Shown: positions 24,358 to 37,084 of the stretch, piece by piece
Position numbering within the stretch: position 1 is the stretch's first letter
Layout: each line of letters opens with the position of its first letter
Source: Bubalus kerabau
Taxonomy: Eukaryota > Chordata > Mammalia > Artiodactyla > Bovidae
Assembly (NCBI RefSeq): GCF_029407905.1
Contig: NC_073630.1
Location: 33,577,001-33,641,000 of the forward strand
Direction: 5' to 3'
DNA: 64,000 nucleotides
Program-made: the position numbers and the translations under genes
The notes under the pieces: model-generated
What the model was told of the DNA's origin: nothing
Database searches by the model: none
What the model saw: the letters and a program-made list of their open reading frames with translations, nothing else

Positions 24358-24952
24358 GTATGTCAACCCAGTTTGAGACACCCCTGTTTGATATCTGCCT
24401 CAGAACTGTCAGCCATTACAAATGCTCCTGCAATCTGGAGGTCAAGGCTTAGACTGATTTAAGATTAAACAGCTGAAATAACTTGAAACCAGACAGAGAA
24501 AGTGCATAATGGAAACTATGATGAGCCTTTCATTGTGTTGATCTCCTGTGGTAACACTGGTAATAATTAAGAATTTATTTAAAATAACCTAGGTGAAGAC
24601 AAAAGACTTTGTGTATCCATGCCTAACAACTTGGACGAATAGTATCATCTAAGAGGAAAACTTTTGAGAAAACCTTACTATAATAGTACAAAGCCCATCT
24701 GTGTCAGGAATGTCAGGAGGTGCCCCTAGGCTTTAGGGCCTACATGTATTGTCAGAAAGCCACTTTCTGAGGGCAAGGTTGTCTAAACATGATGACCGTA
24801 AATGAAATGTGTGTAGATTCTGGTAGATTCCAAATCAGAGAAGGAACAGTGTGAATGCTGCATTTTAAAAAATACTGTTATCTTTTGGTATCTTATTTCC
24901 AAAGTGACTCAAAATGACAGAAAATAGTTGACCGTCACACCAGACACATTGT
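24358..24952. other. Unique sequence
   Basis: No feature was recognised. Confidence 0.5.
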
Positions 24953-25100
24953 TCAGTTGCTCAGTCATGTCTGGCTCTTTGTGACCCCATGGACTGCAGG
25001 ATGCCAGCCTTCCCTGTCCTTCACCATCTCCCAGAGTTTGCTCTAATTCATGTTCATTGACTCAGTGGTGCCATACAGCCTTGTCCTCTGAGATCTCATC
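24953..25100 (-). repeat. BovB LINE 3' end, short (minus)
   Basis: ttcagttgctcagtcatgtc through ttgactcagtggtgccatac is the antisense BovB terminus, about 150 bp and diverged. Confidence 0.85.
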
Positions 25101-25384
25101 CCAGAGGATAGACACAAAAAGTTTCTATTTTCTGATATGGTTTTTCTGGTTCCCAAGTATAATCCGTGTTTGCTTCTTTTCTAATTTTTTAAGATTTTAT
25201 TTATTTTTGGAATTTTTAGAGACATCCTTATTTCATTCATTCTTAAATATGTCTCTGCAGCCATTAGAAAAAGCATGTGATCTCTATTCCCTGTTATAAC
25301 TGTTTGCAATGCAGCTTGCAAGTGCCATGTTAAAAATTAAGATATAATTGACACCAGGCATTGCAATAGAATGGGGCATAAGAT

Positions 25385-25560
25385 GATGGTCATATCCCAG
25401 GTCTCAGGTGAGTCCCTGGGACATGCCACCAAGTAAGGGTCCTTGGCTTCTTGCTGGAAAGAATTCAGGAGTGAGCTGAAGCAAAATGAAAGGAAGTTTA
25501 TTTAGAGAGATACACATTCCATATATAGAACATAGTTCAAGTCAGAAAGTGAGAGTGACT
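25385..25560 (-). repeat. Partial ERV LTR (minus)
   Basis: On the minus strand this gives an aaataaactt polyadenylation region, then a tttgcttcagctcactcctg-like stretch and a cttccagcaag-type U5-like end. Only the R-U5 part is recognised; no internal retroviral sequence is seen. Confidence 0.5.
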
Positions 25561-26834
25561 CGTTTGTTTTTTTTCTGCTTTTTTTGTTGTTTGTTTTTTT
25601 TAAGAACCAGAACTCAAAACATCTTTTATTTTAGAAGAAATTACTAGCCCTAATCTTGAATGCAATCATAATGCCCCAAATTAGATTGTGTTTAGCTCAA
25701 GACCAGAATTAAATCAATTTAAAATAAGCAAACACTATTATGTTGATAAATATATTCTTTAAAATAATAAATTAGTGATAATTCTTAAAATAAAATTTAA
25801 CTCTACCAATATTTTCCTTAACTGCACCATTTTATAATATTAAGAGTAATTTATTTTATATATTGGCTTGCCAAGTTTCCTTCTGTGCTTTTCCCTCTTA
25901 ACCTTTGTAACTTCCCTATGAGGATATTGAGGATAGGTATCATTACTCTAATTTTACCGAAAAAACCAAGGTTCCTCAGAAGATAATAATTTGCTTTTTT
26001 CCTTAGGATGTAAGTTCCAGGTTATTCTCAGTTTGCCACATTGCCTTATCATCAGAGGCGTTTACAGATCATCAGATTTGTAAGCTATTTGCAAAGCTCG
26101 ATTTCTATGTGAATCTGTGTAGCATGGTTATTTTTTAAGATATATTGTAAATTCTTTAGCTTATGTAAATTGTTTAAGTAATTGCTATTATAATAGTGGG
26201 CTGAATTGAGGCAAATAGGTTACAGATAAAATTCCTTTACAAAAATTCCACTACAGGGAAGAGTTCTGTACAAACAGCTATTTCCTTGCCTGGGCAAACA
26301 GCCCGTGGAAAGTGTTTGTCTGATCTAGTTGCAATGCATTCTGTGTGAAGAAAAGCAAGCGCTTTCTCTGGATTCTAAAAATCAGTATATCATATGCAGC
26401 AACACTCCTGTGTGCTACTTTCAACATTGGTGGGCAAAGGAGAACTGACTTAAAGGATGTTTTTTGTTTTTTTTTTTTTAGATATATAAGTGATCATTAC
26501 TTCTTTCCATCGCAAATATACTACCAAACAGAATCTGTTTTTACACCAGAATTATCAAAACAAAGTTACGAACATAAAGATTCTGAACATAGGATGGAGA
26601 AAGGAAAATTCTGTATTTAATCAGCTTATTTCTTTAATAGGTTCTAAATGCCTTAGAGACTGGGCATTGGCTTACCTGTAGGTACTGTAGCTAGACAATA
26701 AAATTTGCTTCTTGCAGACTATGATTTCTATAACCAAGATGAAAGCATATTGCATTTGCCTTCATTTTTAAGACCACTGAACCATGTGTCTTTGGTCAAC
26801 TTCTTGTTAACAGTTTTCTCCCGTATGCTGATGG
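25561..26834. other. Mostly unique, T-rich start, one MIR-like core
   Basis: About 25565-25605 is T-rich. About 25890-26010 looks like a degenerate antisense MIR (ccctatgaggatattgagg, ctaattttaccg). The rest is AT-rich without features. Confidence 0.45.
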
Positions 26835-27058
26835 AGCTTTCCAGGTGGTGCTAGTTGTAAAGAACCTGTCTGCCAAAGCAGGAGACATAAGAGACTCTGG
26901 TTTGATCCCTGAGTCAGAAAGATCCTCCCTGGAGAAAGAAATGGCAACCCACTCCAGTATTCCTGCATGGAGAATCCCATGGGCAGAGGAGCCTGGTGGG
27001 CTACAGTCCATTGGGTCCCAAGAGTTGGACCCGACTGAGTGACTAACATTTTCACATT
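26835..27058 (+). repeat. Bov-tA SINE (plus)
   Basis: The head gctttccaggtggtgctag, the gagacataagagac variant, ggtttgatccctg and the Bov-A body to gactgagtgactaaca are present. Confidence 0.9.
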
Positions 27059-27100
27059 CACAGAGTAGACTTAAGAGCTTTCAAGAAAACAAAAGAATGT

Positions 27101-27288
27101 AGTGGTTCTCAACCTTGTGTGTCCATTATAATGACTTGAGGGGCTTTAAAAGGTACTGGTATTTGAGTCCTTCTTCAGAAATTTCTGATTTAATTTGTCT
27201 GGAGTGGGACCTGTGCTTAGGAATTTTTATGAAGCTTTCCTTTGGAAGCTTCCTACCTACAATATGCTGTCAGAGTTAAGAACCATTA
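27101..27288 (+). mobile_element. MER20 non-autonomous hAT DNA transposon
   Basis: The left end agtggttctcaacc and right end gttaagaaccatta form the terminal inverted repeats. Between them gaggggctttaaaaggtac and gatttaatttgtctgg follow the MER20 order. It has no coding capacity and is diverged. Confidence 0.8.
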
Positions 27289-27327
27289 ATCTAGTCTTTA
27301 GTCTTCAAACCTTGGTTCCCTGTAGAT

Positions 27328-27432
27328 GAAAGTTAAAGTGTTAGTTGCTCAGTCTTGTCTTAGCCATGACTCTTTGCAACCCTGCAGCCAGCCAGGCTCT
27401 TTGTCTATGGGATTTTCCAGACAAGAATACTT
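27328..27432 (-). repeat. Bov-tA tail fragment (minus) with TSD
   Basis: Only the 3' half of the Bov-A body is present, without the tRNA-like head. Identical cctgtagat sequences at 27319-27327 and 27433-27441 bound it, so the truncation happened at insertion. Confidence 0.85.
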
Positions 27433-27474
27433 CCTGTAGATAATTGGAAAACTAAATATGGAATATATATCTAG

Positions 27475-27803
27475 TTTAGTTCAGTTCAGTCACTCAGTCA
27501 TGTCCAACTCTGCAACCCCATGATCTGCAGCATGCCTGGCTTCCCTGTCCATCACCAATTCCCGGAGCTTGCACAAGCTCATGTCTATCGCGTCGGTGAT
27601 GCCATCCAGCCATCTCATCCTCTGTCGTTCCCTTCTCCTCCTGCCTACAGTCTTCTCCAACATCAGGGTCTTTTCCAATGAGTCAATTCTTTCCATCAGG
27701 TGGCCAAATGTTCGAGTTTCAGCTTCAGTATCAGTCCTTCCAATGAATATTCAAGACTGATTTCCTTTAGGATGGACTGGTTGGATCTCCTTGCAGTCCA
27801 GGG
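27475..27803 (-). repeat. BovB LINE 3' end (minus)
   Basis: tagttcagttcagtcactcag start, then the antisense 3' region to ctccttgcagtccagggg. It is 5'-truncated. Confidence 0.92.
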
Positions 27804-27857
27804 GATAAAAAAAATTACTATTATAAAATTTAGAAAATTATTCACATTAGTCACATT

Positions 27858-28132
27858 GCTGCTGCTGCTGCTAAGTCGCTTCAGTCGTGTCCGACTCTGT
27901 GCGACCTCAGAGACGGCAGCCCACCAGGCTCCGCCATCCCTGGGATTCTCCAGGCAAGAACACTGGAGTGGGTTGCCATTTCCTTCTCCAATGCATGAAA
28001 GTGAAATGTGAAAGTGAAGTTGCTCAGTCGTGTCTGACTCCCAGCGACCCCATGGATTGCAGCCCACCAGGCTCCTCCGTCCATGGGATCCTCCAGGCAA
28101 GAGTATTGGAGTGGGGTGCCATTGCCTTCTCC
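27858..28132 (-). repeat. Bov-A2 SINE (minus), complete, 12-bp TSD
   Basis: (GCT)n at the left edge is the tail; two Bov-A monomers and the gaaagtgaa-type linker follow. Identical attagtcacatt sequences at 27846-27857 and 28133-28144 fix both edges. Confidence 0.95.
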
Positions 28133-28197
28133 ATTAGTCACATTAGCCACCTAAATTAGTGTTAATGTTTTATTTTTCTTTCTAGTCCTTTTGAAAT

Positions 28198-28236
28198 GAT
28201 ATATATATATAGGTGTGTATATATATATATCTATAC
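28198..28236. repeat. TA-rich microsatellite
   Basis: Two (TA)n runs are separated by ggtgtg. Confidence 0.85.
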
Positions 28237-28840
28237 TTTTAAAAGCAAATTTGTGATCATGTTGAAAATTAATCTTTCAAGTTAATTATATAATAGGAAT
28301 TTCTTCATGTTTATAAATATGCTCAGAAAATGTTCAGTGTTGCTTTTTTTTTTTTTTTACTATTTCAAGTAGTGCTACAGTGAATATTTTTGTACATATA
28401 GTTGATTTTTAGAGAATTAAAAATATCTATGCTTGAGTATGACTGAAAACCATAGCCATGTGTAAGATGGTATATATAGAAAACAATGTATTCTATATAA
28501 GACTTTGAAAATCTATTATGAAATCATTTTGTAAACAATTGAAAAATCTTGATTGGTGGTATTTGATTGACAATGCATAAAATGATGTAAAACCTATTAA
28601 ATAAAAGTGTTACTCTTCTGACCCTTTCTTTTTGGAATGGAAAAATCTCATTTTCAGCCTGAACAAGCACTGTCAATAAATGTAAGAAAGCTTGATGAGA
28701 GCCTTGGGGTTAGCATGTCAAGCAAACTGCAGGTTCTTTTGGCATAATAGTTGTTTGGGGATGTTCTTAAGACAAACTGAGCAGCTTTGAGTTGTAGGAG
28801 AAAATATATTCTCTACAGATAATTTAGAAATATTCTTAGT
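28237..28840. other. AT-rich sequence, possible old L1 fragment
   Basis: About 28345-28440 (T-run, then agtgctacagtgaatatttt and gtacatatagttg) resembles an antisense L1 3' fragment. The rest shows nothing. Confidence 0.35.
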
Positions 28841-28925
28841 TGATCTCTTCATGAAATAAGAGATCTCTTCATGAAATATAATAAGATCTCTTCATGAAAA
28901 ACAATAAGATCTCTTCATGAAATAA
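28841..28925. repeat. Minisatellite, four copies of a 20-23 bp unit
   Basis: gatctcttcatgaaa begins at 28842, 28862, 28885 and 28908, giving periods of 20, 23 and 23 bp. Each unit carries the palindrome ttcatgaa, and three also carry agatct. Confidence 0.92.
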
Positions 28926-30789
28926 TTTTATTATTTTAAAATGTTGCAATATTATGGTATTGTACTGAGTTTCAAATAAGAAATATAAATGAATGTCATC
29001 TCCATCCTCCAGGAGGGTGCACTTTGCATGTTTGTGCACATGGACTGGCTCTCTCAGGCTGAAAACCAAGAGTCAAGATCAAGATTAAACTAATCCAGAT
29101 ATTTTTTTTTGAACGTGATTTTTAAAGAGGTGAAACAGTTTCCCCCCAAGCGACATAATTCTGTGTCAGAACTGAGACTTGCATTTGAGGGCTTGAGTTT
29201 GCCACCTTTCCTCTCCCCGCCACTTAGTACGGAGGTTCAGAAGTCTCTTTCCTTTATTTGATAATCCAAATAGTAATTTGGATGATAAAAGTTGTCCATT
29301 TTTAAATGACTTTTGCCCTTTTAGAAAAATCTGTGAAAATGATTACTGAAATGTATACATTTCTAAAGGTGTAAAAAAATAAAAATGAACAAAGATGATA
29401 CCAAGGTTGTAGCAAGTCAAAAGGATTAATGGTTTCACATTTCTCCTTAAAAACTATGTCAAGCCAATGTGTTTTTGATGTTATATTGATTTTTATTTTA
29501 GTTAGATCCTTTATTTTTAGCTTATTAGTCATACTCAGACACCTCTTAAATGCAAAATCCTTAGATGTGGGTGGCAGAGAGACATAGCAGCTTGCTTATT
29601 TTAAATTTAATCATTTCCCCTCTCAGTTTGAGGTGAATAGACAGATACTTGTGGACATACCAAGGAATACTGTCAAATCCATTGTCTCTCAAAATAGATA
29701 AAATCTAACTGATCCATTTTGTTTACCATCCAGACATTTCCCTAGAAGTTGATGGTAAATTACATATGTTAGGAGATAAAATTAGATGATTCTTAGAGTG
29801 ATTTTTTATTCATTTTGACATTCTAAAATTTATTCCAAAGACATTTATTCAGTGATAGAATATGTAAATTTTGAAGGCATTGGACTTTCTTTCAGTTGAT
29901 TATTTGTCTGAAGGACTTTCCTATGAATCATTAATTATAACTTAACATGAATTATTAGTGGGTTAGTGAAATTCTTAAATTGAAATCTGTATCACTGCAC
30001 AGGGTTCAAAGAGGTAGTAGTACTATTAAATCATGGTTAGATGCATTGATCCTCGCAGTCACAGATTTTATTCTCCGATGTTAGAGCAATTGACTGGGAC
30101 ATCTGCCACCTCACCATTGACAGGGCTCATCAGACTGGCTGGTTGGTGCTTTTTCCTGTCTCAGCTCTCCTATGCCATGCTCTTGGCTGAAAGGGATGGC
30201 CATCCCAGAGAAAAGCCTGAGTCTTTGGTTGAGGAATTGCTCATGTAGCCCTAGGCTTGGTTTTTCCTTCTACTTCTCTTTAGGAAATTCATCCTGCCCC
30301 CAAAATGAAGAACAGAGGAATAAGGATATAGAATTTCTGCCAAGAGAGATTGCCTATAGAATAACCTCCTTTTTCGTTTTTCCTCTTTTCCTACATTCTG
30401 ACCACTGTTGCCAATAGCAACTACTGTTATAACACTCAAAGCAATTTTTACTACAATGGGAAGGAATCCCAAGTTAGAAATTACATGCTTTTTCCATAAG
30501 GGACACAAACATTTATTATATAATTATCTTAGTATACGGTTAAAGCATTAAATGATATGTCCTAGAGAGTTTAATATTTTACTTACTGTTTAGGTGCTCA
30601 TTTGTTTATTGATACTGACCTTTCTTGATTTTTTAAACTGGTCCTAGATCTCTGGAGGAGCTGGGTTTTATGTGTATGTGTGTGAGTCTTGGCCTCAGAT
30701 TCATCCCCATAGCCTGAACTCAGAATGGCTCTCTTCCTTAATAATAATTACAGATTAAAATTGTTTAACTAGTAGTTTGAATAACATAG
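28926..30789. other. Unique AT-rich sequence
   Basis: No repeat or exon was recognised. Short frames at 30033-30508 lack domains and clear splice sites. Confidence 0.5.
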
Positions 30790-31175
30790 GAACTACACTG
30801 TAAGTTCTGCATACATTGTCTAATCTTCACCTTTATATTGCAAAATGTATATGATCAAAAAAAAAATGTATGTGATCACCCACATTTTACAAATGGGAAA
30901 ATGAGGGTCTGGGCCAATGATGGTGGTGCTAGTGGTAAAGAACCATCTGCCAGTGCAGGGACATAAGCGGTGCAGATTCTGTCCCTGGGTCTGGAAGATC
31001 CCCTGGAGGAGGGCATGGCAACCCACTCCAGTATTCTTGCCTGGAGAATCCCATGGACACAGGAACCTGGAGGGCTACAGTCCATGGGGTCTCAAAGAGT
31101 CGGACACGACTGAAGGAACTTGGCAGGTACACACATGGTTAATAAATGGTGGTATCTAGATCTCTCAGACTTTAG
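30790..31175 (-). repeat. MIR fragment (minus) split by a Bov-tA
   Basis: The left part has gttctgcatacattgtctaatc and acattttacaaatgggaaaatgag. The right part after the SINE, cacatggttaataaatgg, can be read as the continuation of the antisense MIR. Confidence 0.55.
30922..31130 (+). repeat. Bov-tA SINE (plus)
   Basis: The head ggtggtgctagtggtaaag, a slightly shortened tRNA region and a complete Bov-A body ending gactgaaggaacttgg are present, with a gtacacac tail. Confidence 0.92.
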
Positions 31176-31625
31176 GCAGTGAAGCTCTTTTTTCTTGACT
31201 CCACAACACTCTAGTGAGAGCTACTTGCGTCTCCACTTAGATTTCAGGCCATAAAAATGCCCTGAATATTTTTTGCCCTGAACATACAACATTTCATTTT
31301 TCCTGGGGAAGAGGCTACCATTTCCTAAGTGTCCAGAGAAGAGGTATTGCCATTTCCCAAAATTTTCCTTCTTATTTTCAAATCTCTCACTTCAGTTCTT
31401 AGCCTTCTTTTCTGACTTCTCATGCCACTGGCTGTGCCCAGGACTTGCGTGTTGAACAGTTTATGCTGTTTCCAAACTACGTTTAGATGTTTCAAGGGTA
31501 AGACTTAAGGAAATGAAGTGGTAGGGAGGAAAAAAAAATGGAAAAGTGAGCTTGAGGCTGATGCTTTGAAAAGGCGGAATATGAACTGCATGGTGTGCAG
31601 GAGAAAAACTCAAGCAAACCTCATT
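31176..31625. other. Unique sequence
   Basis: No feature was recognised. Confidence 0.5.
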
Positions 31626-33221
31626 TCAGTTCAGTTCAGTTGCTCAGTTGTGTCCGACTCTTTGCAACCCCATGAATCGCAGCATGCCAGGCCTCCCTGT
31701 CCATCACCAACTCCTTGAGTTCACCCAAACTCATGTGCATCAAGTCGGTGATGCCATCCAGCCATCTCATCCTCTGTCGTCCCCTTCTCCTCCTACCCCT
31801 AGTCCCTCCCAGCATCAGGGTCTTTTCCAATGAGTCAACTCTTCACATGAGGTGGCCAAAGTATTGGAGTTTCAGCTTTACATCAGTCCTTCCAATGAAC
31901 ACCCAGGACTGATCTCCTTTAGGATGGACTGGATGGATCTCCTTGCTGTGCAGGGGACTCTCAAGAGTCTTCTCCAACACCACAGTTCAAAAGCATCAAT
32001 TCTTCGGCGCTCAGCTTTCTTCACAGTCCAACTCTCACATCCATACATGACCACTGGAAAAACCATAGCCTTAACTAGACAGACCTTTGTTGGCAAAGTA
32101 ATATGTTTGCTTTTGAATATGCTGTCTAGGTTGGTCATAACTTTCCTTCCAAGGAGTAAGTGTCTTTAAATTCATGGCTGCAATCACCATCTACAGTGAT
32201 TTTGGAGCCCCCAAAAATAAAGTCAGACACTGTTTCCACTGTTTCCCCATCTATTTCCCATGAAGTGATGGGACCAGATGTCATGATCTTAGTTTTCTGA
32301 ATGTTGAGATTTACGCCAACTTTTTCACTCTCCTCTTTCACTTTCATCAAGAGGCTTTAGTTCCTCTTCACTTTCTGCCATAAGGGTGGTGTCATCTGCA
32401 TATCTGAGATTATTGATGTTTCTCCCGGCAATCTTGATTCCAGCTTGTGCTTCTTCCAGCCCAGAGTTTCTCATAATGTACTCTGCATCTAAGTTAAATA
32501 AGCAGGGTGACAATATACAGCCTTGACGTACTCCTTTTCCTATTTGCAACCAGTCTGGTGTTCCATGTCCAGTTCTAACTGTTGCTTCCTGACCAGCATA
32601 CACATTTCTCAAGAGGTAGGTCAGGTGGTCAGGTATTCCCATCTCTTTCAGAATTTTCCACAGTTTATTGTGATCCACACAGTCAAAGCCTTTGGCATAG
32701 CCAATAAAGCAGAAATAGATGTTTTTCTGGAACTCTCTTGCTTTTTCGATATCCAGCGGATGTTGGCAATTTGATCTCTGGTTCCTCTGCCTTTTCTAAA
32801 ACCAGCTTGAATATCTGGAAGTTTGTGGTTCATGTATTGTTGAAAACTGGCTTGGAGAATTTTGAGCATTACTTTACTAGCGTGTGAGATGAGTGCAATT
32901 GTGTGGTAGTTTGAGCATTCTTTGGCATTGCCTTTCTTTGGGATTGGAATGAAAACTGACCTTTTCCAGTCCTGTGGCCACTGCTGAGTTTTCCAAATTT
33001 GCTGGCGTATTGAGTGCAGCACTTTCACAGCATTGTCTTTCAGGATTTGAAATTGCTCAGCTGGAGTTCTAGCTCCTCCACTAGCTTTGTTCATAGTGAT
33101 GCTTTCTAAGGCCCCCTTGACTTCACATTCCAGGATGTCTGGCTCTAGGTGAGTGATCACACCATCGTGATTATCTGGGTCATGAAGATCTGTCTTGTAC
33201 AGTTCTTCTGTGTATTCTTGC
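31626..33221 (-). pseudogene. BovB LINE, 5'-truncated (minus), RT region disrupted
   Basis: The 3' end is at the left (cagttcagttcagttgctcag). Minus-strand frames at 32648-33160 (170 codons), 32325-32678 (117) and 32135-32350 cover most of the reverse-transcriptase region; the second holds the Y-A-D-D catalytic motif. The frame at 31878-32138 covers the C-terminal part. Frame changes between them mean it is not functional. It stops part-way through the RT domain's N-terminal side, and the endonuclease is absent. Confidence 0.95.
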
Positions 33222-34681
33222 TAGTTTTAAAAAATATTTTAGAACAATTTTGCTTATAGACTATTGTATTGTTACAGCTAAACCAACATTTGCCCTGTAC
33301 TGTGCTCCAATAACCTCTTGTTCTGTCCTTGGTGGATATGTATAGCAATAGTTCAACCTTCTTATGTGTTTGATGCTAAGTATTATGTTTCTTCATAGCT
33401 GAGTGCTTATATGGTGTTTTAATATACTAGTCCCATTATTGATAAGTATAAGAGGGCTAATATAAAACTCTAAATACTATTTTTGATACAGGACTTTATC
33501 ATATCATTTTAATTGATAGTGCTGCCAAACTATATATATATGTACATATAGGTACGATATAAATCTCTTTTTATATGTTATCTCTATATAAATGATATTT
33601 GACATATAAATGCTAAATGATTCAGCAGAGATTACAAAAGTACATATAACAAAATGGTAAACTATAAATGGAGATTTAAAATCTTGATTACATAAAATAT
33701 CTTAAAGTGATTTTAAAAATGAAAAACCCTAATTCATGAAAATATAGAATGAATGCATATTGCAGATGTCGTTCATCATATTAATTGATGATGGAACAAG
33801 TAAAATGTTAAAAATCAGTCCAAATTTATTGTAAATTTATTACAATTTATTAGATTACTAAATTAGATGCAAAATTGGTGACTGTCCAACAGGGCTATAA
33901 ACCAAAACATTCCAGTTCCACTGGACAGAAATTATTTGCAATTCTATTGACAGAACCTACATTTTAACTTCTGTCTCTACACAGTTGTAAATAGTTACTA
34001 AATAGAATGTCAAGCCCAGTACTGCACAAAATCACATGCAGTAATTTCTTTTGCCTATTTCCAAGTTTCAGATAATTTTTCTGACAGATAATTCATAAAA
34101 TTAGTGTAAAGGATTAAGATAAAGGTGGGAGATTGACTATATATAAGTTCATAGACTAGCTGTAAGGTCCTATATAATTGATATGTTTGAAATTTGTAGT
34201 TAGTTGTAGGTCTTCTGGTATCCAAAGAGAAGAGAAGAAATGAAAGGTTAGAAGATTTTATGGCTGCAAAGAATACATCAATTCATAAAAAAAAGACAAG
34301 TTTATCCTGAGGAGCCTCTTATTAGGGGTCAGGGAACGGGAACTTGGAATTTTACATCTCAGTCCTCAAAACAATTCTCCAGAAAATGCAATAACAAATG
34401 TCATAGGGCTGTTTTCTTAGTACCCTGTGATGGAAGCCTCAAACATGATGTGAAAATCCACGCAAATAAAGCAATTCTTACTGGGACTGAGATAGGGTGA
34501 GAATGGAGTGGGAACAATAATTATAGCTGAAGAATCTGACTTTAAGATGGCTTACGTGATCTACATCTAGTAATGGTTCTTTTCTAAGAGATGTAGAAGA
34601 ATCACCCAAGGTTCAATGAGCTCTTTTTACAGTTGAGCCAGGAGCAGTGTGAAATTTAAGGGAAAGGAGTGATAGCTTATG
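33222..34681. other. Unique AT-rich sequence
   Basis: A TA-rich patch lies at about 33530-33560. No gene or repeat family was recognised. Confidence 0.5.
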
Positions 34682-35300
34682 GTGAACGATGTTGGATTTG
34701 TGATCTCCGAAGCAGAAGATTTAGCTTCGGAACAAGGGACCAGTGTTGATCACTCGAGAGCTTCTGTGTAGTAGAGTTTTATTAAAGTGAAAAAGGGACA
34801 AAGAACGCTACTGATATAGACATCAGATGGGGGACAGAGAGTGCCTCCCTCGCTAGTCTTAGAAAAGGGAGCTATATACTTTTTCGATTGGTTATTACAA
34901 TAAATCAAAAGACTGTTTCAAGGTTGTAAAGGTCTTACCAGACCCATGCACACAATATACATTTTAAGATAATGGGATTAGAACTAACACTAGAAAGGTC
35001 TTACCAGACCCACTCCCATAATATACATTTTAAAATGACAGGATTAGCTGGAAGGTTTTTAGGAAGGAGAAACTGTCCTCAAGCAGGATACATTGTCCTT
35101 ATGTAATCCTTAGTACAGAGTTTAAACAGAGTTGTTTGTTGTATAATCATCAGTTCCCTTAAAGAAAAAAAAAAGTTTTATGTGACTAAGACTAAGGAAT
35201 GTAGAGAAAAAAAGACAAGACATCTGTCCTTTCCTCCTCCTCGAGAATTCCAGACCCCTTTCTCCTCCTCTTATCAAGCTGCCTAGGCATTGCCTCTCTC
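34682..35300 (-). repeat. ERV LTR (minus) with internal duplication
   Basis: On the minus strand the polyadenylation region ctttaataaaactctac (around 34770-34790) precedes a U5-like part ending near 34682. Within it, aaaggtcttaccagaccca recurs at 34928 and 34994, a 66-bp tandem duplication including the atatacatttta motif. Edges are approximate; no internal viral genes adjoin it. It looks like a solo LTR of a bovine ERV that I cannot name. Confidence 0.6.
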
Positions 35301-35329
35301 AGGAGGCAATAAGGTGGTATTGAAAGCAT

Positions 35330-35405
35330 ATGTTGTATAGTGCCTGACATGAGGTAAGGGTTCAATAAACTAACTGCTATTATCATCACTATCATTATTA
35401 TTCTT
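35330..35405 (+). repeat. MIR 3' fragment (plus)
   Basis: tatagtgcctgacatgagg, gttcaataaactaactgc and the (atta)n-like end are the MIR 3' terminus. Confidence 0.6.
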
Positions 35406-37084
35406 ATTATAAAGTAAGCTTAGCCGTGTTTCTTAGATATGCAGGTGGGGTGTTAGGTGGACTGAATTGACTGAGGTTCAGAGCAGAGAAGGGATCTGGT
35501 GGTGAGTGTAGAGAGTCGTCATGCACAGATGTTGCTCTAAGCCAGGCGAGGGCCTGGATGCGAGCATGAGCGGCTGGCAGTGGCCTCGGCAGTAGTATTA
35601 GCACAGGCAACGCAAGCAGTCTTCCATAAATGTAATCCCCTCCGTAAAACTTCCATAGGAGGAGGACAACAGAAAACTGAGGTTATTTTCTCTGGAATGC
35701 ACGTTTTTCATGTTTTTATTTTTAAAATGGATTGAACAGATGCAGTTTGAATTTCACAAAACTCTAGCAAATAGGTGTGATAGGATATTTTTATAGTTGA
35801 CAGATTATAGAGAAGCAGAGTGGGGATACACTCAAGACATAAATATATGTTGTAAAATATATATTTATACTATATAATAATATGTTAATAAATATGTATT
35901 ATATATTTATCTGTAGATGGCAGAGTTAGGTCTTGACCTCAGAGCTCTAACCAGCTTAGTGCTTTTCTCTCTTATCTTTCTTCCTCCACTGTGTCTATCT
36001 GACTCTCTTTGCCTAGTTCTGTTGTGTTGCTTTTGATAAGGATCCAATGAGACATGATCCCAGAGAACTAATTAGCATTTTCTCAGGTGTTGGCCACTGC
36101 CTTCCTTCAAACCTGGCTTCCTCTTCGGACTTAATAAGCATGTCCCTTGAGCTGTCATTTAGGATACTGACTGAAATGTTAACTCATCCAGTTGCGGGCC
36201 ACTTCCGGCCATTGTTCCTTCAGTCTCAGTTGTCACACTTCGGGTGATGGGTTGTGTGATGTAGGTTGTGCTCTATTGAGGGACAGGATTAAAATCAGAG
36301 ATGTATTTCTTACAGGCCACTGCACTGTTGTTAAGGGTCAGTCACTGTCCATCTGACTGGATAGATAACTGAAAGTAAGAAATATTTCATTATAATCTAG
36401 GAAAGCCTCAAATTACTTACGCCACCAGCTCTAAAACTTGAAAAGGCAAGTCATTAAAAGGTACAATGATTAAAGCAGTGCCTCACAGTGACCTTGTCAC
36501 TTGATTCTCTGAGACATAAAAATTGTTTGCAACCTCAGTCAGCTTTTGATTCGTGGTGTCTTTGAAGAACAATTCGAATCATGTATTGGAAAGAGGCCAG
36601 GAGACCCATCTGCTTGGAGTTTGTCTTTCTAAATTGGGTGCAGTGCGTAGTGCTGAGGGAAATGGCACACCTCTCTCATGCATGTTTTCATGAGCCTTCT
36701 CAGTCTCTAGAGTGCACCCGTGCTCTGTTAAATTGTGTCGTTTGTGGAAGCACAATGACAAGGGCCTAAATTGGAAAGCAATGTAGAGTTAGCAAGAAAA
36801 CATTTTCCTTTAAAAGAGGATCTTGCTAATTTCCTATGTCCAATATAAAGAGCCTAGAGGGATCAAATAAACATAAAATGCTAATTCAAAAGGCCTACTT
36901 TCTCCTGTTGCTAAATTAAAATACCACTTGACATTTCATATAGATCATCACAGTGAAGTAGAACTGTAGATGTTTGCAAGGAAAGGGAAAAAAAAAAATA
37001 AAAAGAAGAAAGAGGGGATATAAATGATTCTGGACTTGTCTTATTTCTCCTTCTACCTCCCCACTATAAATAAACAATAGCAAT
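35406..37084. other. Mostly unique, one MIR-like core with AT insertion
   Basis: About 35770-35960 reads as a weak antisense MIR split by a TA-rich expansion at about 35840-35912. The remainder has no recognised exon or repeat. Confidence 0.4.

Noticed and set aside
28841..28925. Direct repeats as a possible CRISPR array
   Set aside because: The spacers are only about 5-8 bp and AT-rich, there are no cas genes, and the DNA is mammalian. It is a minisatellite.
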